Counted from the first letter of the stretch, positions 10,064-24,394 are shown. The stretch: DNA of 64,000 bases from Prunella strophiata (GCA_036583965.1 JAZBQD010000027.1:30077001-30141000), one strand, 5' to 3'. Made by a program: numbers and translations. Notes: a model not told the origin generated them from the letters alone.

Positions 10064-13000
10064 GTAAGGGCTTTGTTACCAACAGTCTGTATTGTGATTC
10101 ACTGCCGGATTCAAGTGCATTTTCCTTGTAGCTTTCATTTAGTGATAAATTGTGTAGCGCAGAGTGGGAAGAAAGTGGAATGTGGCATGATTTACTGCTC
10201 GGGAGCCGTTTTGAAAGGCTACGTCAGCTTCGAGTTGTAATGATTTCATGTAGAGATTAAGCAAGTGAATGCATGTGAAGTAAAGTGAATTCATGACTGG
10301 CAGAAAAATGTATGTGATAAGAGAAGGCTGTTCTGTTGAAGCAGCAAGATCAGTTATGGATCCATATGAAATGAAGGCTAGCGTGAGGTAGACCTGATTT
10401 TGAGAAAATGTAGAGAGTCATTCAGAAGCATGTATCTGACAAGCAAGTCTGTCAGAAAAAAACCTAAAAATAACTTCATTCCTAGAAAAGACCCCATGTT
10501 TATTAAATACAACATCACAAAAGAATGCTATAATAAGGAGTGAAGTCAGAACCTTACAGAGTCTGTATGTTCTGAGATGAGTGACTCTGACACATTAAGT
10601 GTACAGAGATAAAGCTGGAGTGGCCCTGCTAACATTTACAGGATATAAGAAATAACTTCAGAGGAGCAATCCGTTTAGATATCAGACTTCACAGACTGCT
10701 GTCATTGCTCAACTCCATCCCTACGAGGAGTTACTCATTTTAAATAGGTGCTCTATCAGCTTTGCCACAAGACCAGCTTTGGGAATAGAAACATTTGACT
10801 GGATCTCTTCCTCTCTGTATCTAAGCATAGCAACAGACCCTCGGTCTCAGACTCTGTTGCAGTGCTAATCAGCAGAGCTCCATCCAGAAACTACCTACAA
10901 ATTCTTGCCTCCGAGCATTTTTCTCTCTCAGACGTGCATAATTTAAGCAGGGGAGGAATTAAAAAAAGATCTGTGATATTTTCTGTAAGCTGATCCACCT
11001 CCAGTGAGAGCAAACCTCCCCAACAGATGCTGAGTTCACTGGAGTCGTGTTTGGGGTGCTTGTTCATGAAATGCTGAAACCCTGTGAGTGAAAACGATAA
11101 CTAAGGAACATGAAAACAAGCAGATGAATGTTTTTACAGAGCTCAGTGCAGAAGGCAGCATTTGTACAACAAGCCAACAAAACAACTTGAGAATCTTCAA
11201 GTGATGCAATCATCCCATCTTATCCTTTCCTATTTTTTCTCCTACTCTCTGAATGCCTTTGTGAAGAATTTATTATAGAAGTCCATTCATTGTTTACACC
11301 AACGTGTCCAAAAATTTACTTTTTAGTCACATACATTGCAGTGACTTGCCACTCCTCTCAGTCCTAGACAATGATTTATGGGACTTAAATATTTCTATTT
11401 CATTTCTATTAATTCAAAATCATATCTGATTGGGATCAGTTTAAGTCATTTCTTGCTTGAGATGCAACACCCGCTGAAAAAAGGGAAGATCTTTTTACCA
11501 GCAAGTTCATTTCAGCAGTTTTTGAAAATCTAAATGGAAAATTGGATGATCAAACTACTTACCTAAGTTTTCCTTAGAAGAAAAAGAGTGGTGGGAGGTT
11601 TTAGGGGATAGTTTCTGGAAACATTATTTTCTAGCACCCAAGCATACCCAGTGCAGCTTTTTCTTAATCCTCCCAAAGCTTCACCTCTCCTCAAAACCAG
11701 AAGTAGACATATTTTTTACTCTCCTGAAACACTAGTAACCTCATATGGGAGCAAAATCACCAGGAGAACACTTTGACAAACAGAGCCCAAGTGATCTTTG
11801 AGAAAGGTTGCACTGAAACCACTGTGTTGTTAGAGCTGCAGGTGGAAGTAATCTAACTTCTTTTTAATCTCATTTTATATCAGCATAAGAGAACATTTTT
11901 AAAAAATGAATTTGCGACTACATTCTCTTCATGTCATTGTTTTCCTTTTGCTCAATGTATATGTGTTCAGAGAGGCCCTCATCTTGGACAATTCAAGGAG
12001 ATCAGAACATCCCTGTTAACTTCAATAAAAGCAAGATCAATTTCCAAACCAATATTTTGGAACCCAAATGAACTTCAGATTTAGAAGGGAAAAAGGTGAG
12101 CATCATGAAGTTACATGCTGCGTACTGAGCAGTGGGAGGCTTTGCATATCTTGTGTCAAACAGTATTAAAATACTAAAGAACTAAGAATTTGTGACCTGG
12201 TCTTACATTGGTCTAGGCCTCAGCACTTTTTCATCACTGATAAATCAACATTTTTCTGTATGAAGTTGAGGAACATTTAGGGAGCCCCACTGAGCTGCAG
12301 GTAATCAGCACCTTGTGACTGGAGTCATCACCCTGCTGAAAACTGTAGTGTGAATAAATTTGGTCTTCCAGCTTTGAAGTTACTAATTTATATGTACCAC
12401 AGTTTGTGTGCATACACAAATATGGTTTATACCTAGACATAAATATGCATGATATGCACTACACATCCCTCCACACCCATGGTCTGTATAATCACTTTTT
12501 TGCCCTGGCTCATACCATGGGAATGATTATTCAGCTCAGTCTGTTTCCTATCTCCACTGAAAGTCTTCACCTGCTTCGTGTGCCACAAAATAATGTGCTG
12601 AGAAGAGGGAGGAAGGACACTCTGCCACATCAGAGCTTTTCAACTTTAACTAATGAGCCTCTCACAAAGGCCACAGATTTTGTTCCACCTTCAGAAGAAG
12701 ATTGACCAAGCAATATATATTGTTAGCTAAATTAACACTATTAAACTCTAGTGGTTCCTCTTATAATGAGGTGAGATCGTAAGGCTCGTGTGTCAGATAC
12801 CTTTATTGTAACAGTTACATTAATGGGGAAAAATTCTGCTGATTTGCAGTAACACCTTCATTGCCACATCCACCAGCACTGATTAATGAGAAAAGTGGTT
12901 TGTAAAGCACTCATTATACATTGGAAAGTAAAGGATGTGAATCTGGGGAGTCAGAGCACTGCTCTATACCCCTAATCCCATATTATTCATGACTCCTGAG

Positions 13001-16000
13001 AATTCTGTGGGGCTAATTTAGTTCCATCAATACTTATAAATATACTGGAAAAAACAAAAATACCTGGTTAGCTGAACATGGATGACCACACTGGAGTCAA
13101 ATGGGATGATTAAAGTCCATTATAAATGTTACTTCTTGGTATTTTCTTTTTTTTAAATTTTTTTTTATTTATTTGAAATCTTTTTCTGAGGAGGCTTACC
13201 ATTGCTGGTGAAAAACACTGCTAAATGCTGAAAAACAGTGTCATGGATGGAGGTGGCAGCCCAAGTGTATATTTTTATTTCACCTAAAACATTATTGATC
13301 CCTATTCATTAACAACTTGTTGGACAGAGAGAGCACATACACATTACAATAATTTTAATATTGAATAATTCTTTATGATTTGTACTTAATGTGCCAACCT
13401 AAAGGTTAAAACTGATGTAGTTTAGGGCAGAGATGATACTCACCTCTTTTTCTCCAGAATGTGTAGCTGCTCAGCATTTCTTGGATTAATCCCCTATTCT
13501 TAGGTCTGTACCAACATTTCTAAGGAAGATTCTTGTTTAGGTAAAGCAGCACTGTTTATGCAGGTCAAGACTCATCCTGCTGCCAGTGTCTGGAGACTGT
13601 GGATTTATTTCACAGAGAGCCATTAGTTGGTGATGTTCTCTTTTTAAGTCACTGCTCCTGTGGGATGTGAATCTGACTCATTGGCTTAAAAAGTAAAAGC
13701 TTTAGTAACTACCTAAGTACCCTTTAAGCTCTCTGTTAGCTTGAGTTTATTAGATTGATTCACATTAGTTGAAGACATGGTAGTGGCTTTTTTTTTTTTA
13801 AAGTACTCTTATTTATAAACCAGCTTAACTTCTTCATGCTTGCTTGTCTTGGCCAGGCAAAGTCTAGAACATTTTCTCTGTCCTTCTGGAAAAAATAGGC
13901 TATAATAAAGAAAACTGATGATCCTCATGCTCAGAGAGACTGCAGTAATTCCTCATAAAAAGATGTGTGTCTCTCATTCAGCACTGTATAGGTACTACTG
14001 AAAGTTTAAAGCTCCTCAACATTAGCTTAACAAATTCCTACTAAATAAGCTCATTTTTCTATGAGCTACAACAAGAAATAGTGACAATTTCGTACTTAGG
14101 CAGTTTCAGACTGGGTCATATCTAAATTAAAACAATAGAGAGATTGCAATTCCTGATGTGAACTCAGACTTTCACTCCTTGTAGCATGATGTTCATAAGA
14201 AAGATATCTTTTAGCATACAGACTTTTTTTTTTTTTTTCTCTCTAATTTTGCAATTTCTTCTAATCTTGTCAACAATCAAGCCTTGCAAGGCAGCTTTGG
14301 TGCTAGATTTATGTGAGGTAGCAGGCTGCCCAGTACACATGACATAATTATTACTTGTACAATCAAGCTTTATCCATCCTGAGCTGCAATTAGCCCCAGA
14401 CTGGTTTGCTGGAGCTTGAATCTTTGCTCAGTCAGCCATAAAGTCCCTACTCTTGCTATAAAAAATTAATAGCTATAACATGAACATTTAAGAGGATCTG
14501 GCTACTGCCCATGCAGTGGCTACAGGCTTGGAACACTGCAGCAGAGGAACTGTGGAAAAATCCTGCAACAGTTTTCAGTAGCATCAGCTCTAGAAAAATG
14601 GTCTCTTGAAGCTTCTAGGAGTCCTGCCTTGGGAGCTGGCACAACAAGTGGTGTCAGTTTGTTGTTTTTTTCCTGTTAGAATAAATAGGTTGAAGATGAG
14701 GAACCTGAAAGGAGTTTTAACCATCCATCTATATCAGCTGAACACCATGTATGCCATCTGTGAAATCAGCTGTAAAATATGCTGTGAGATCTGGAGCACT
14801 TTTGTCTGAAAGACATAATAAAAGAGCAAAATAAAAACATTATCACTCTATTAGATATCGTTAAGAAATAAAATATATAAAATAATCCATTCTTCTTGCA
14901 AGGCATACAGAAAAGTACATTGGAAGAAAAATTTCATGCCATTAGATCTTTATGGATGTTATTCTTAACTACTGGTCTAAGTTGTAACTACTAATTTTCA
15001 CATGGAGAATAAAATCAGGAAGAGTGTAAATCTTTGACCAGATACAGCTTTAGCTAAAATTAGAGGGCTGTGGTCCATGCCTGAGTCAGAGCCTCTAAAC
15101 TGGGAAAACCATTCTTAGAAATAAAAGACCCCCCAACCACATTATTTGTGGATTAGGTCAGGTAATATCTGAGGGGATGAAAGTACATGAAACTAGGTTG
15201 GATTCTGTAAATATGTCCTCATTGCAATCAGTACAGTACATTGCTATTTTGGCTCTCTTCTTAAGTCCAGAGAACAGCCTATACACCATTATTTTTACCC
15301 CTTCATTATTGTACAAACAATATTAGCACTCCAACAACTTCAAAGAAACGTCTATTTTTGCCTGAGACTGACAATTCCTTTCCTCTCCATCCTTTTTTCT
15401 GAGAATTTGTTGCAAAAATCTCCTGGAACAGAAATTTTAAGCAGCAACAAAAATAGTCAGCCACTCTGTTCATGAAATAATCAACTTCCTTTTTATTTTA
15501 TAACATTTTTGCCATCCAATAATTTGAAAGCATTCTATAAGCATTGCTCGTTTAGGCTTCATAATAGAAATTGTCATTAAAGAAGGTTAAGGGGTTTGGC
15601 AAGGTTTGTACAGCACAAACAAAGTTGTACTTTGAGGTAACTCAACTCCAAATACTCTCCTTCCTCTCTGTAACCTGAATCTTCAGTTCAACAATCTGTT
15701 GGTGAGCAAAGTTTCCTCCCACTCCATCCCGTTTTAGCCCTTCTGTACTACTAATCAGTTATATTTGGATTCATCCTTAGGCTTGAAAGCCTCTGGAAGC
15801 AAAGCTTTAGTGTACAGTGTGTAAATAGCTGCTTCCTCCTGTTCTAGATGGTAGCAGCTGTAAGAGCCCTGGGTGTAAAAACTAGTACAAGGATGGATTG
15901 AAAGAGGAAAGGGCTGTTTGTTACTCCAGAATGGTTTGCTGGATACAGCTAATTTACATGTGTCTCAGTCTCTTTGTATCCTACTGATACTTAGCTGTCA

Positions 16001-16904
16001 AATTGGGTCAGAAAACTTGTCTGGGGACTAAGAGTTATGAGTGAAAAGGAGATGTGCTTCTGGAACCTGTATGTCATGACTTTTCAGTGGTCATTCATTA
16101 CTTAATTTCAGGGGGTAGTTTTTACAAATTCTGAGAAGCAGCTCAATTGCCATTAAAACACACCCAGCGAAGATTATCAGAGTGGAGAATGCTGGATGAT
16201 CAGAAGTATTCAGTTAAAAAAAAAGAAAAATCCAAGCTGGAATGAAGGCTTCTAAATATATGTCTCCTGTTGGGATTTTCTTCAAACTTGAAAGCTGCAG
16301 TATGCAAAATTGTATGTCACAGCAATACATGTCAGTCTATGCCTGAGGAAATGCTGGACCAGAACCTCTCCCAAAGCTGCTATTTTTCTGTAGAGCCACT
16401 CCCAAACTTATTCCAAGAGTTCTGTTTTCCTTCTAACACTTCTACCATCAGATGCTTTAGCCAAAAATTTTTGGACAATTTGGACAATGTTTAGCATAAC
16501 TTGTGTAATGGAAGAGTGACTTAATAGTGAAATGTCATGCAGAGCTTTCATGCAGAGAGCTTTTGCACATAGGACAGTCCATGTGCACTTGTGGACTTGC
16601 AAAGATTAAGGTTTCATCCCTATGGACTTCAAGCCCTTCAGACCTTCATGACTGCAGGAAGTGCAGCCATCCAGCCTGGAGCAGACTTCAAGCTCAAAGC
16701 AGCAAGTTTTCTGTGTCTTCTTGGTCAGAAACCCAGGGCTCATCCAGGGTCCTGCTCATCCATTCCAGAAATCATTTTATCTCCTTGTGTGACTGGTACC
16801 TGTTGTCTATCAAGAATTTTGCTGCTAGCCCCCATTTAAAGATGAGGAGCTGGGACACAATGAGGACTTGAGTGGATTTTACCAGATCACATAGTGAAAG
16901 GAAA

Positions 16905-17165
16905 ATGGAGAATGGCTTTAAACTGAGAGTAGATTTAGGACTTAGATTGGACATGGAGAAGAAATTCTTCTCTGTGAGGGTGGGCAGGCCCTGGCACAGG
17001 GTGCCCAGAGAAGCTGTGGTGCCCCTGGATCCCTGGAAGTGTCCAAGGCCAGGCTGGACAGGGCTTGGAGCAACCTGAGATAGTGGAAGGTGTCCCTGCC
17101 CATGGCAGGGGTGGCACTGGGTGATTTTTAAGGCTCCCTTCCAACCCAAATCATTCCGTGTCTCA
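16905..17165 (+). mobile_element. CR1 LINE 3'-end fragment
   Basis: Carries the end of the CR1 ORF2 and its 3'UTR: TTCTTCTCTGTGAGGGTG, CCTGGCACAGGGTGCCCAGA, CCTGGAAGTGTCCAAGGCCA, GGTGTCCCTGCCCATGGCAG and CTCCCTTCCAACCCAAATCA. The 5' side is truncated as usual for CR1. Plus orientation. Confidence 0.95.
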
Positions 17166-18359
17166 ATGATTTCTCCCTTTCAGTTATTCACCTACACAGT
17201 CCCACTAGCTCCACACAAGCTGGGACTGGAGGTCCTGGAGGTCCCTGGTCACCCAAGGTGGGTGGAGGACCCAGATAAGGCTGGTCAAGGCTATTAAGGC
17301 CTTTTTGTCCTCTCAGAGCGCTGACAGAAAATATCTTCCCCTCAGTGGGCTCCTTGTAGAAACAGATTCACTCATTAAGGCAGAAAAACTGCAATGGTAT
17401 TTTGGGGATGCTGCTTTACATCATCAGCTAAAACACATAAAGATCCATTTGCACAGGAGGATGAACTTAGATTAACAGGTTTAAACATTGCCTGAGGGAA
17501 TTTATACATCATGATTTGGGCAGCAAAGGAAAAAATCAGGTCTTTTACAAATATCAGACATTGAAGCAATTACTTCAGCTACACCTGACAGCCAGCAGAT
17601 ACTTCATGGGCTGAGGAGGCTGGCACTGGCTGCACTGGGAAGGGACAGAAAGCACATGGGGACATCAGCTGAAGACTCACAGGCACTTGCAGGAGTGAAA
17701 TTCTGCAAGGACAGAGCAAATACCAAGGCAGGCTCTGTGTGCAAGAGCTGTAACACTCAGCAACCAGCCCTCACATTCCAGACAGACCCAAGCACAGCTG
17801 CAGAGGCTGGGCTGACATAAATTCTCTCTTTCCATGGATGCATTTGATGTTTTCTCCTCTTCTCTGAAGGCAAGGATGAGGAAAAAATAGCAGGATTGGT
17901 TTTTGTTTTTTTTTTTTTTTTTTTTAAATTAAAATCAGACATCTTATTTGTTCTTTATTTCAGCTGTTGAGGACATAGTTACAGGGGTCTTGTCTTTGAG
18001 AGGGGAGAAGAAAGCTAAAATCTGTCAGTGGATGAAGCTCTGTTTGAATAAAGGAAAGGTGCTGATTTAGGGTGCCTGTACTCCAAACTGCTACCAGGAA
18101 CTGATATGAAGACTTATTCTTAAGCCTGGAATGTAAAACTCTCCTTAAGCTTGTTAGACACAGAATTAATTTCTCCTTTCAGGCTTTTTTTTCCAGATGA
18201 TTGTAGCTCCGAGTGAACACCAGAGAACAAGCTGATTCAATCCCCCTCTGGAAAACCATGTTGACAAGTATGGCTTGTCTGTCCAGGTGCCTTCTAATTT
18301 TTCTGTAGTGTCACATGCTGTCCCCTGCAGCTCATGAGGTCAGATCTGATGGCAGGGAG

Positions 18360-18480
18360 GCCTCTCCATCCTCTGCCCTGGTCTTTCTGAGCAACCTGGG
18401 CCACTTGGCATTGGAAGGAGCTGAGCTTTGAGATCCCTTCCAACCCAAGGCACTGTGACTCTGTGATTCAGTGACTCCAA
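18360..18480 (+). mobile_element. Degraded CR1 LINE 3'-end fragment
   Basis: Recognised from GAGCAACCTGGGCCACTTGG, GAGATCCCTTCCAACCCAAG and the tail GTGACTCTGTGATTC. Diverged; boundaries approximate. Plus orientation. Confidence 0.7.
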
Positions 18481-21400
18481 TGCCCCAAAAGCCTGCTCTG
18501 TTTCTTTGTTCTGGGTCCTCTTGCTCCTGCCCCTAGACATCTGGGGGGACTTCAAACAGAGCTCATCTCTGTCCAACAGATGACTGTGACCACAGGACTG
18601 AGCAGCCCACCTCATCTGACAAGTCCTTTTGCTGTCCTTCAGGAAATTCAGCTTGGGAGATGTTTTTTTCTGTGGATTTGAGTATCTTCCTTTGGAAAAC
18701 AGAACCTGTGTGGTGGCTAAGCCCAGAGCAGAGCACAGCTGAGATACTTTTTGCTCTCCTCTCTAGCTACTGATTGCAGCCCTTTCTGCTCTTTTCTCCC
18801 ACAGCACAGCATCAGCTTCACAGCTGTTTCATTTACACTGGGCTGTGTGAGAATTCCATGGGCAGGTGCCTCCTCGGGTCTCATTCACTTAAAATTGCTA
18901 GCATGAGAAAAATGGCTTCTTGAAGAAAGAAAAAGAACCACTGATGATAACACAGTAGGTCCTGTGGTGCTTTGCAAAGGTGGGCAATGTGATCATCACA
19001 CTTCAGACAGGGAAGTGAAAGCAGAGACACATGAAGTGATAAACCCGAGGACTTACAGCAGATAAGAGCAATCTCTGAGACACAGACTATTGCTTTATTC
19101 TTTATGTAAAATATCTTTCCATTTTTCAGTGTCAAAATACCTTTGGAAAAAAATTATCTGGACTTTTCTTGGCTTCTCTGAGCTTCACTGTTTCCTATCC
19201 AGCTGCAGCAAATAAAATGTTGCTTCTTGCTGTTGATTCAAAGTTGTAGCATTCCTGAGAATTTTGTGCAATACCTTGAAAACAAAAGGTTTGCTCCATT
19301 CCTGTTTTCCATGATGTGCAATCTAAAAGAAATATGAAGAGTACTCTGCTACAATCTGTATTGCACTTGATCAAAAGCAGTAACTTTGGAATCCCTAAGG
19401 CTTGTAAGTAATGGAGGGATGGAGTATCAAAACCCTCATAAATGGTAAAATTATGACCTTGCTGAAATCCAGCTGCCTACAAACAGAATTGGATGTATTC
19501 CCCTCCATCTGTTATCATATTTTTATTTTGTTTGTTTATTTTTAAAGGATATATAAGTAGTATTTAATATTTTGATTAGTTCAAGGAAAGCCAAGCTTTG
19601 TGTTTTGCATAAAAAAGCACCATCTTAGGTATGTTAATTTTCTAAATGTTATAGAAAGTTATTTTTTACTTTCCTTTGAAAGGGCATATCTGAGAATAAT
19701 AGTCTTAAATTTTTATTTCATCATTATGGGAAGTTACAAGCCAGGAGAATCCCACTTTGGCACAGAGGATTCTCAATTTTCCATGGAGAGCTGAGTTGTA
19801 TCAGCATTTTCTTGGAACTCAAGTGAACATAAAAACCAAAGCACTTCAGAGTGACCCTGGTCTTCTGCATTTCCACTGACAGAAGGGGATCTCAGACCAA
19901 GGTCTCAGATACATCTCTGAGGTTCCAGGGCAGAGAGAAATATTGAAAAAAACCCCAAACTTGATCTTATTAAAAATATCTATACATTTGTACAGTTATT
20001 TTATTTTGATCCTTGAGAACTGCAGGTAGATGTGGCCCAAAAAAAGTTACTGGTGATGCCTAACATCAACTTTATTGACTCTTACATAAAAGGCTGCTCC
20101 ACTAGTGAAGCAGTAATGACCAATTCAGTAGCTATATCTCTACTGTAAATTAATATATCTGTATTATACTTGATTCTCACTTCTTGGGAAATAAAAGGTT
20201 ACATGCACTGAGGTGACAATAGATTACTTTTTTTTCCCCCCTCAGAAATTTTTCTACAGTTTCCATTTTAGAAAAGATTTAAACTTACTGATTTTTTTCT
20301 TTTTTTTTGAAGCATTGCTGTGCACACATCTGGGCTGGCTCTATATTATTCTGTGTATCTTAGTATACATGGTTCATTAAATAATGTTCTGTAAGCAAGA
20401 AAGCTCAACCCACAAATCAAGCAGACTCTTCAATCTGCACTATTTTAGCTTAGTGTCCTTAGGGAGTTCATAAACTACCACATGTAATTGTATACAATTT
20501 TAATCTTTAAAAAAAAAATTACCTAAAAAAGAAAGACTGAACTTGGTGGGGCTTGTCCTACAATATGATGACAACAAAGAGACCACAGATGTCCTGTTCT
20601 CTTGTTCACAGCTGAAGCTTGATGACATTTGTCCCAGTGGCCAAAATGTTTGCACTGCACTTGCCAGCTCTACATCCACTACACGATGTAAATACATGGA
20701 TTTTGCCAGTCTCCAGAACCTTCACATGTTCAACAGAATTAGGACTTAGTTATGGTATTCCCAGAAGATGCTGAGTCAAATTCCTGCTGCACTAATGCCA
20801 GTGAGGAGACAATAGATTTCTAACAAAGAAGAATTTAGCCTGTTTTGCTTCTTGAACTCACATTAACCTCAGGATTTAAAAGAAGGACCAAAAGCTTAGC
20901 AGCATTTACAAGTGGTAGCTGGATGAAACCACAGGGATAACAGAAAATAAATGTGCAGAGCATCTATACCTGAGAATTGTCCTTTAAGCCAGCACTTCAA
21001 GAGAGACTGTTGTTGACATGACAGTTTTTATCACAGAATAAATATTACATTATTTGCTCTCTGTATAATGTCTTCTATGCTTGAAAATCTACCAGCTCTA
21101 TTACTTAAGAGGTGTTTTATTTGCCATGCCCCACCCTTTGCCTACCATAAATTTAATACAGATTGTTCTTCCCTGGAGTTCTATGATGGCTTTGTAACTG
21201 CAAACTTTGTATGTTCCATATGCCTTCAACAGTCTTTAGAAAATGTTTTCAGGGCATTTGCATTAATTAGAGAATTTGAATATTCAAAATTTTAAGATAT
21301 TTCTGATACTGTAAGCTTTGCAAAAATCCTTTGGCTAGAATTTTTTCAATTATCTTTTAATAGGAAACACACATTTAGATCCCTCTAACAGCTTAACCCC

Positions 21401-24108
21401 TCCCTTAGCAGTCATCTTCTCAGGCTTCTGTTCCTTGTTTGTAAAGTCTCCTTCTCAGGGGTGTTATGAGGATTAATGCAATGCAGAATGATTTTACAAT
21501 GGCTGGACAACAGAAACAAGTGCATAAATACCAGTTACAAATACACACATGATTTTTCTTTCCTTATTTCTCCCTTGCATATTTATGCTCCTTTGGAATA
21601 TACCTCCACAGATCTTTAAAACAAGATTATTTTCTTCTGTACCTGCACAGGTTCTCTGCAGGTGTTTTGCCAGTGGTCAATTTATGACACACTATGAGGT
21701 GCAGCATTAAGCCAAAAATAAACTCCTGCTCTTCCACTATTGCTTTCCAAGTGCTGGTTTAGTCCAGTTTTAGGAAGATGCTACATATACACAGTAATTA
21801 ATTTTCCAATCCTAATATTATCATTTTGAATTCAAAAGGGACTCAATTAGTCATCATTACAGTTTAACAGCCTGAAACACTTTAGTGTTAATAAGTAACT
21901 GAAAAAGTAAACTCCTATCTTTTCTCATTTAATCAAGCATGGGAATTTTCAATAGAAAAGTTAGAGATTTTAATAAAGCAGTAGGTATGAAAATTGAAAT
22001 TCTTGTGACTTTCTGTAGCTTCACATAATGTCAAAAATTATGCCCAGCATCTTCCCTGTCTATGCTAAGGATGATGGAAGGGAATGAATATGCTGTGCAA
22101 TATATTTTTCCCTAATTAATGATAAGAAGAGACAAAAGTGTTTGTAGATTTTTGCTCTTCTGTGATGGAAAGGCTACTCTGGACTCTCTGAAAGTGACTG
22201 GAATGTTTTCTTCATTTATACTGTTCTATTTTTAACAGGAAATGGCAACCAAATGATCATCATGGCTTTTATGGGCCAGTAGAACAATCTATTGCATTTC
22301 AGTTTTGCTTCAAACCTGTGCAGACTTTCTCATGCAGTGGGAGGAAGGTTATGCACTGGGGTAACCTCAAACACATGAATTTCAACCTGTGAAGGAAAAG
22401 AACAACACCAGCAGTCTAGGAGGATGATACCCATACTTCAGTATGCAGACTCTTTTTGCATGGAAGTGATGGCTTGGGAGTATAAATAAAAGTTTGAGAG
22501 GTCTGTGTTGTAGACTCCTGGAATCTAATTTCAAAAGGATTTATAAAATTAATGCAATCTGTGTTTTATGGTCAGAAACCACTGCATGGCTGTAACTGTT
22601 TATGGTTACAATTCAGTGTCTTGGTACATGCCCAGCATGAAATATGAGCAGGGATCTTTCTTTATACATTTATTGTTTGCAGAATCATGTCCAAATCATG
22701 TTACAAACAATTACACCACATAAAGCTTGAGTATTTATCTGGTTGTATAGACAGATTATTATATTCTTAGGCTGTAAATTCCTGTTGGTTCACAAGAACC
22801 TCTCTGCTCTCCTGGAGGCAGTCAGCTTCCTGCAGACTCTTGAGAATATTAATATCTCACATATATGCACAGAGCATATTTATTCAGTGACACAATTTTC
22901 ATTATAATGGATGGGGGTGCTGAGTGTTCAGTTGCAGGACTGTTCTGCTGGAAATATCCATCTTTCAGGGTTCATTTACAGATCAAATTACTGATGGGAA
23001 GGAAAAATTTCCCACCAAGTTCCAAAAACCATAGCAAAGGTGAAAATGTCATGATGAGTGCTGATCTGAGTGAATGTGAATCCAACATTTTATTCCCTGT
23101 AAGCTCATCAGCTAGAAAAATTAAAGCTCTCACATTCATGTATTTTAATTCATTCTGTGCTGTTTCAACTTAGACTGAAAACTGGAACTGATTGCTTCTA
23201 TATATTTAGGAATCTACATGACCTTTGTCATCTCTGAAAACCTCATGCATAGATCTTGCATAGATGTTTTAATGAAATCTCTGCAGGATATTAGAAACAT
23301 TAGCCCATTCCACAGGTATGGGTCTGAGGTACAGAGGGAAAGTGTGGCTTGTCTTCACTGAGCTCCTACATGATACAATCAATACTTGATTTGCAATAGT
23401 GCATACAAAAAGTTGTTTAGGCACTGTTTAAAAAAGTGTTTCTAGGCTGATCTACTGAGTTGGAGTGGATTTGGACTGAAAGTAAAATGCTTGCTGTTAG
23501 GGATACCCAAAATTTCAGCACCTGGAACTTGAACTCATCACTGTGGGCAGTTCCAGAGCTCTTGATCAGGGCAGCCACTCTGTCCAGAGATTCTGGTTTG
23601 GACAGAGGAATGTGGCTCTGTTAACTACACTTTGCAGTGAAGACAAACCACAATGCAATTTTCCCAAGGACATTAAAAGAGAAAGCAGCCTGGGTCTTCT
23701 GAATCTCAACTGTTTTCTGTCCAATGTGTGAACTGTGAGCTTGTGTACAGACATTGCTGAATGATTTTGTACTGCTGCTAACAGACAAGAATCTGATGTT
23801 GCATATTTTTCATTAATGACTAGCATGAATGGGAAAAAAAAACCCCAACAATCCCTCCCCTGATGATTTGTGAAGGTTTCCCTTCAACAGTAAATATTAT
23901 CACTGATGATGTTAATGAAGACATTAGTTTCACAGCATTTGAAGTACTGAAACACTCCACTGTTAACTAGCCTAGTGGGGTTTATGCTAATGTAAAATAT
24001 AATAAAGTAGAGGCCACTATCTCTTTAAGCTGAAAGAAAGGAAACTTGTTTCTACTTCCAAGGGATGCCTAGTGTGTGCTTATCTAATTGACTGTGTATT
24101 TTGTCTAG

Positions 24109-24158
24109 GTGTTGAGGGAAAGCTAAGAGAATGAAGGCTCTAAGTCCCCAGTGGAAGC
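24109..24158 (+). other. BRINP3: BRINP3 exon 2, 5'UTR part and splice acceptor
   Basis: The likely acceptor is TTTTGTCTAG ending at 24108, preceded by a modest pyrimidine-rich stretch and a branch-point-like CTAAT at about 24084. The 50-nt leader contains an upstream ATG at 24131 (A at -3) that opens a 19-codon frame, stop included, closing at TGA 24185-24187. That frame overlaps the main start codon in a different phase. The exact acceptor is inferred from sequence only; an RNA read would fix it. Confidence 0.6.
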
Positions 24159-24187
24159 ATGATATGGCGATGCAGTGCTGGTGCTGA
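24131..24187 (+). CDS. Upstream ORF overlapping the BRINP3 start codon
   Basis: ATG AAG GCT ... TGC TGA, an 18-residue peptide out of frame with BRINP3 (start 28 nt before the main ATG, stop 26 nt after the A of it). The -3 base is A, so initiation is plausible. An overlapping uORF normally lowers initiation at the main start. Whether the peptide itself matters cannot be told from one sequence; it is listed as a regulatory reading frame, not a proven protein gene. Confidence 0.4.
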   Translation: MKALSPQWKHDMAMQCWC

Positions 24188-24394
24188 ATTGTTCTCTCTG
24201 ATGGCTCTATGGGAGTGGATAGCACTGAGTCTTCATTGCTGGGTTTTAGCAGTTGCTGCTGTCTCGGATCAGCATGCCACAAGCCCCTTCGACTGGCTCC
24301 TCTCTGATAAGGGACCCTTCCATCGCTCACAGGAATACACAGATTTTGTGGACAGAAGTCGACAGGGATTTAGCACAAGATACAAGATTTACAG
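24159..24394 (+). CDS. BRINP3: BRINP3 (FAM5C) first coding exon, residues 1-78 plus two bases of codon 79
   Basis: Partial CDS of BMP/retinoic acid-inducible neural-specific protein 3. Translation begins [12 protein letters not shown], continues [20 protein letters not shown] (a hydrophobic signal peptide around residues 15-35), then [20 protein letters not shown] and [14 protein letters not shown]. This matches the N-terminus of vertebrate BRINP3 almost residue for residue as I remember it; the visible difference is at residues 5-6 (CS here, SR in the human form I recall). The BRINP1 and BRINP2 paralogues differ clearly in this region, so the assignment to BRINP3 is firm. The exon ends at CAG|GTATGA (GT at 24395) in phase 2; the split Arg codon should be completed by exon 3, which begins the EFGRWKVNN segment leading into the MACPF domain. 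BRINPs are about 760 residues long, enter the secretory pathway and are neuronal; they have been linked to suppression of cell-cycle progression. The ATG has A at -3. A second in-frame ATG (codon 15) just before the hydrophobic core is a possible alternative start. Confidence 0.95.

Larger units (their letters stand above)
10064..24108 (+). other. BRINP3: BRINP3 intron 1 (inferred, about 14.0 kb)
   Basis: Bounded by the donor at 10064 and the acceptor ending at 24108. Mostly unique AT-rich DNA. Recognised inside it are a CR1 3' end (16,905-17,165), a weak CR1 3' end (18,360-18,480), T-runs at about 13,790, 14,223 and 17,908, and little else. The stretches 10,064-16,904, 17,166-18,359 and 18,481-24,108 contain only short chance reading frames; I see no further gene, RNA gene or repeat family in them, though conserved non-coding elements would not be visible without a comparison. 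Confidence 0.55.
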
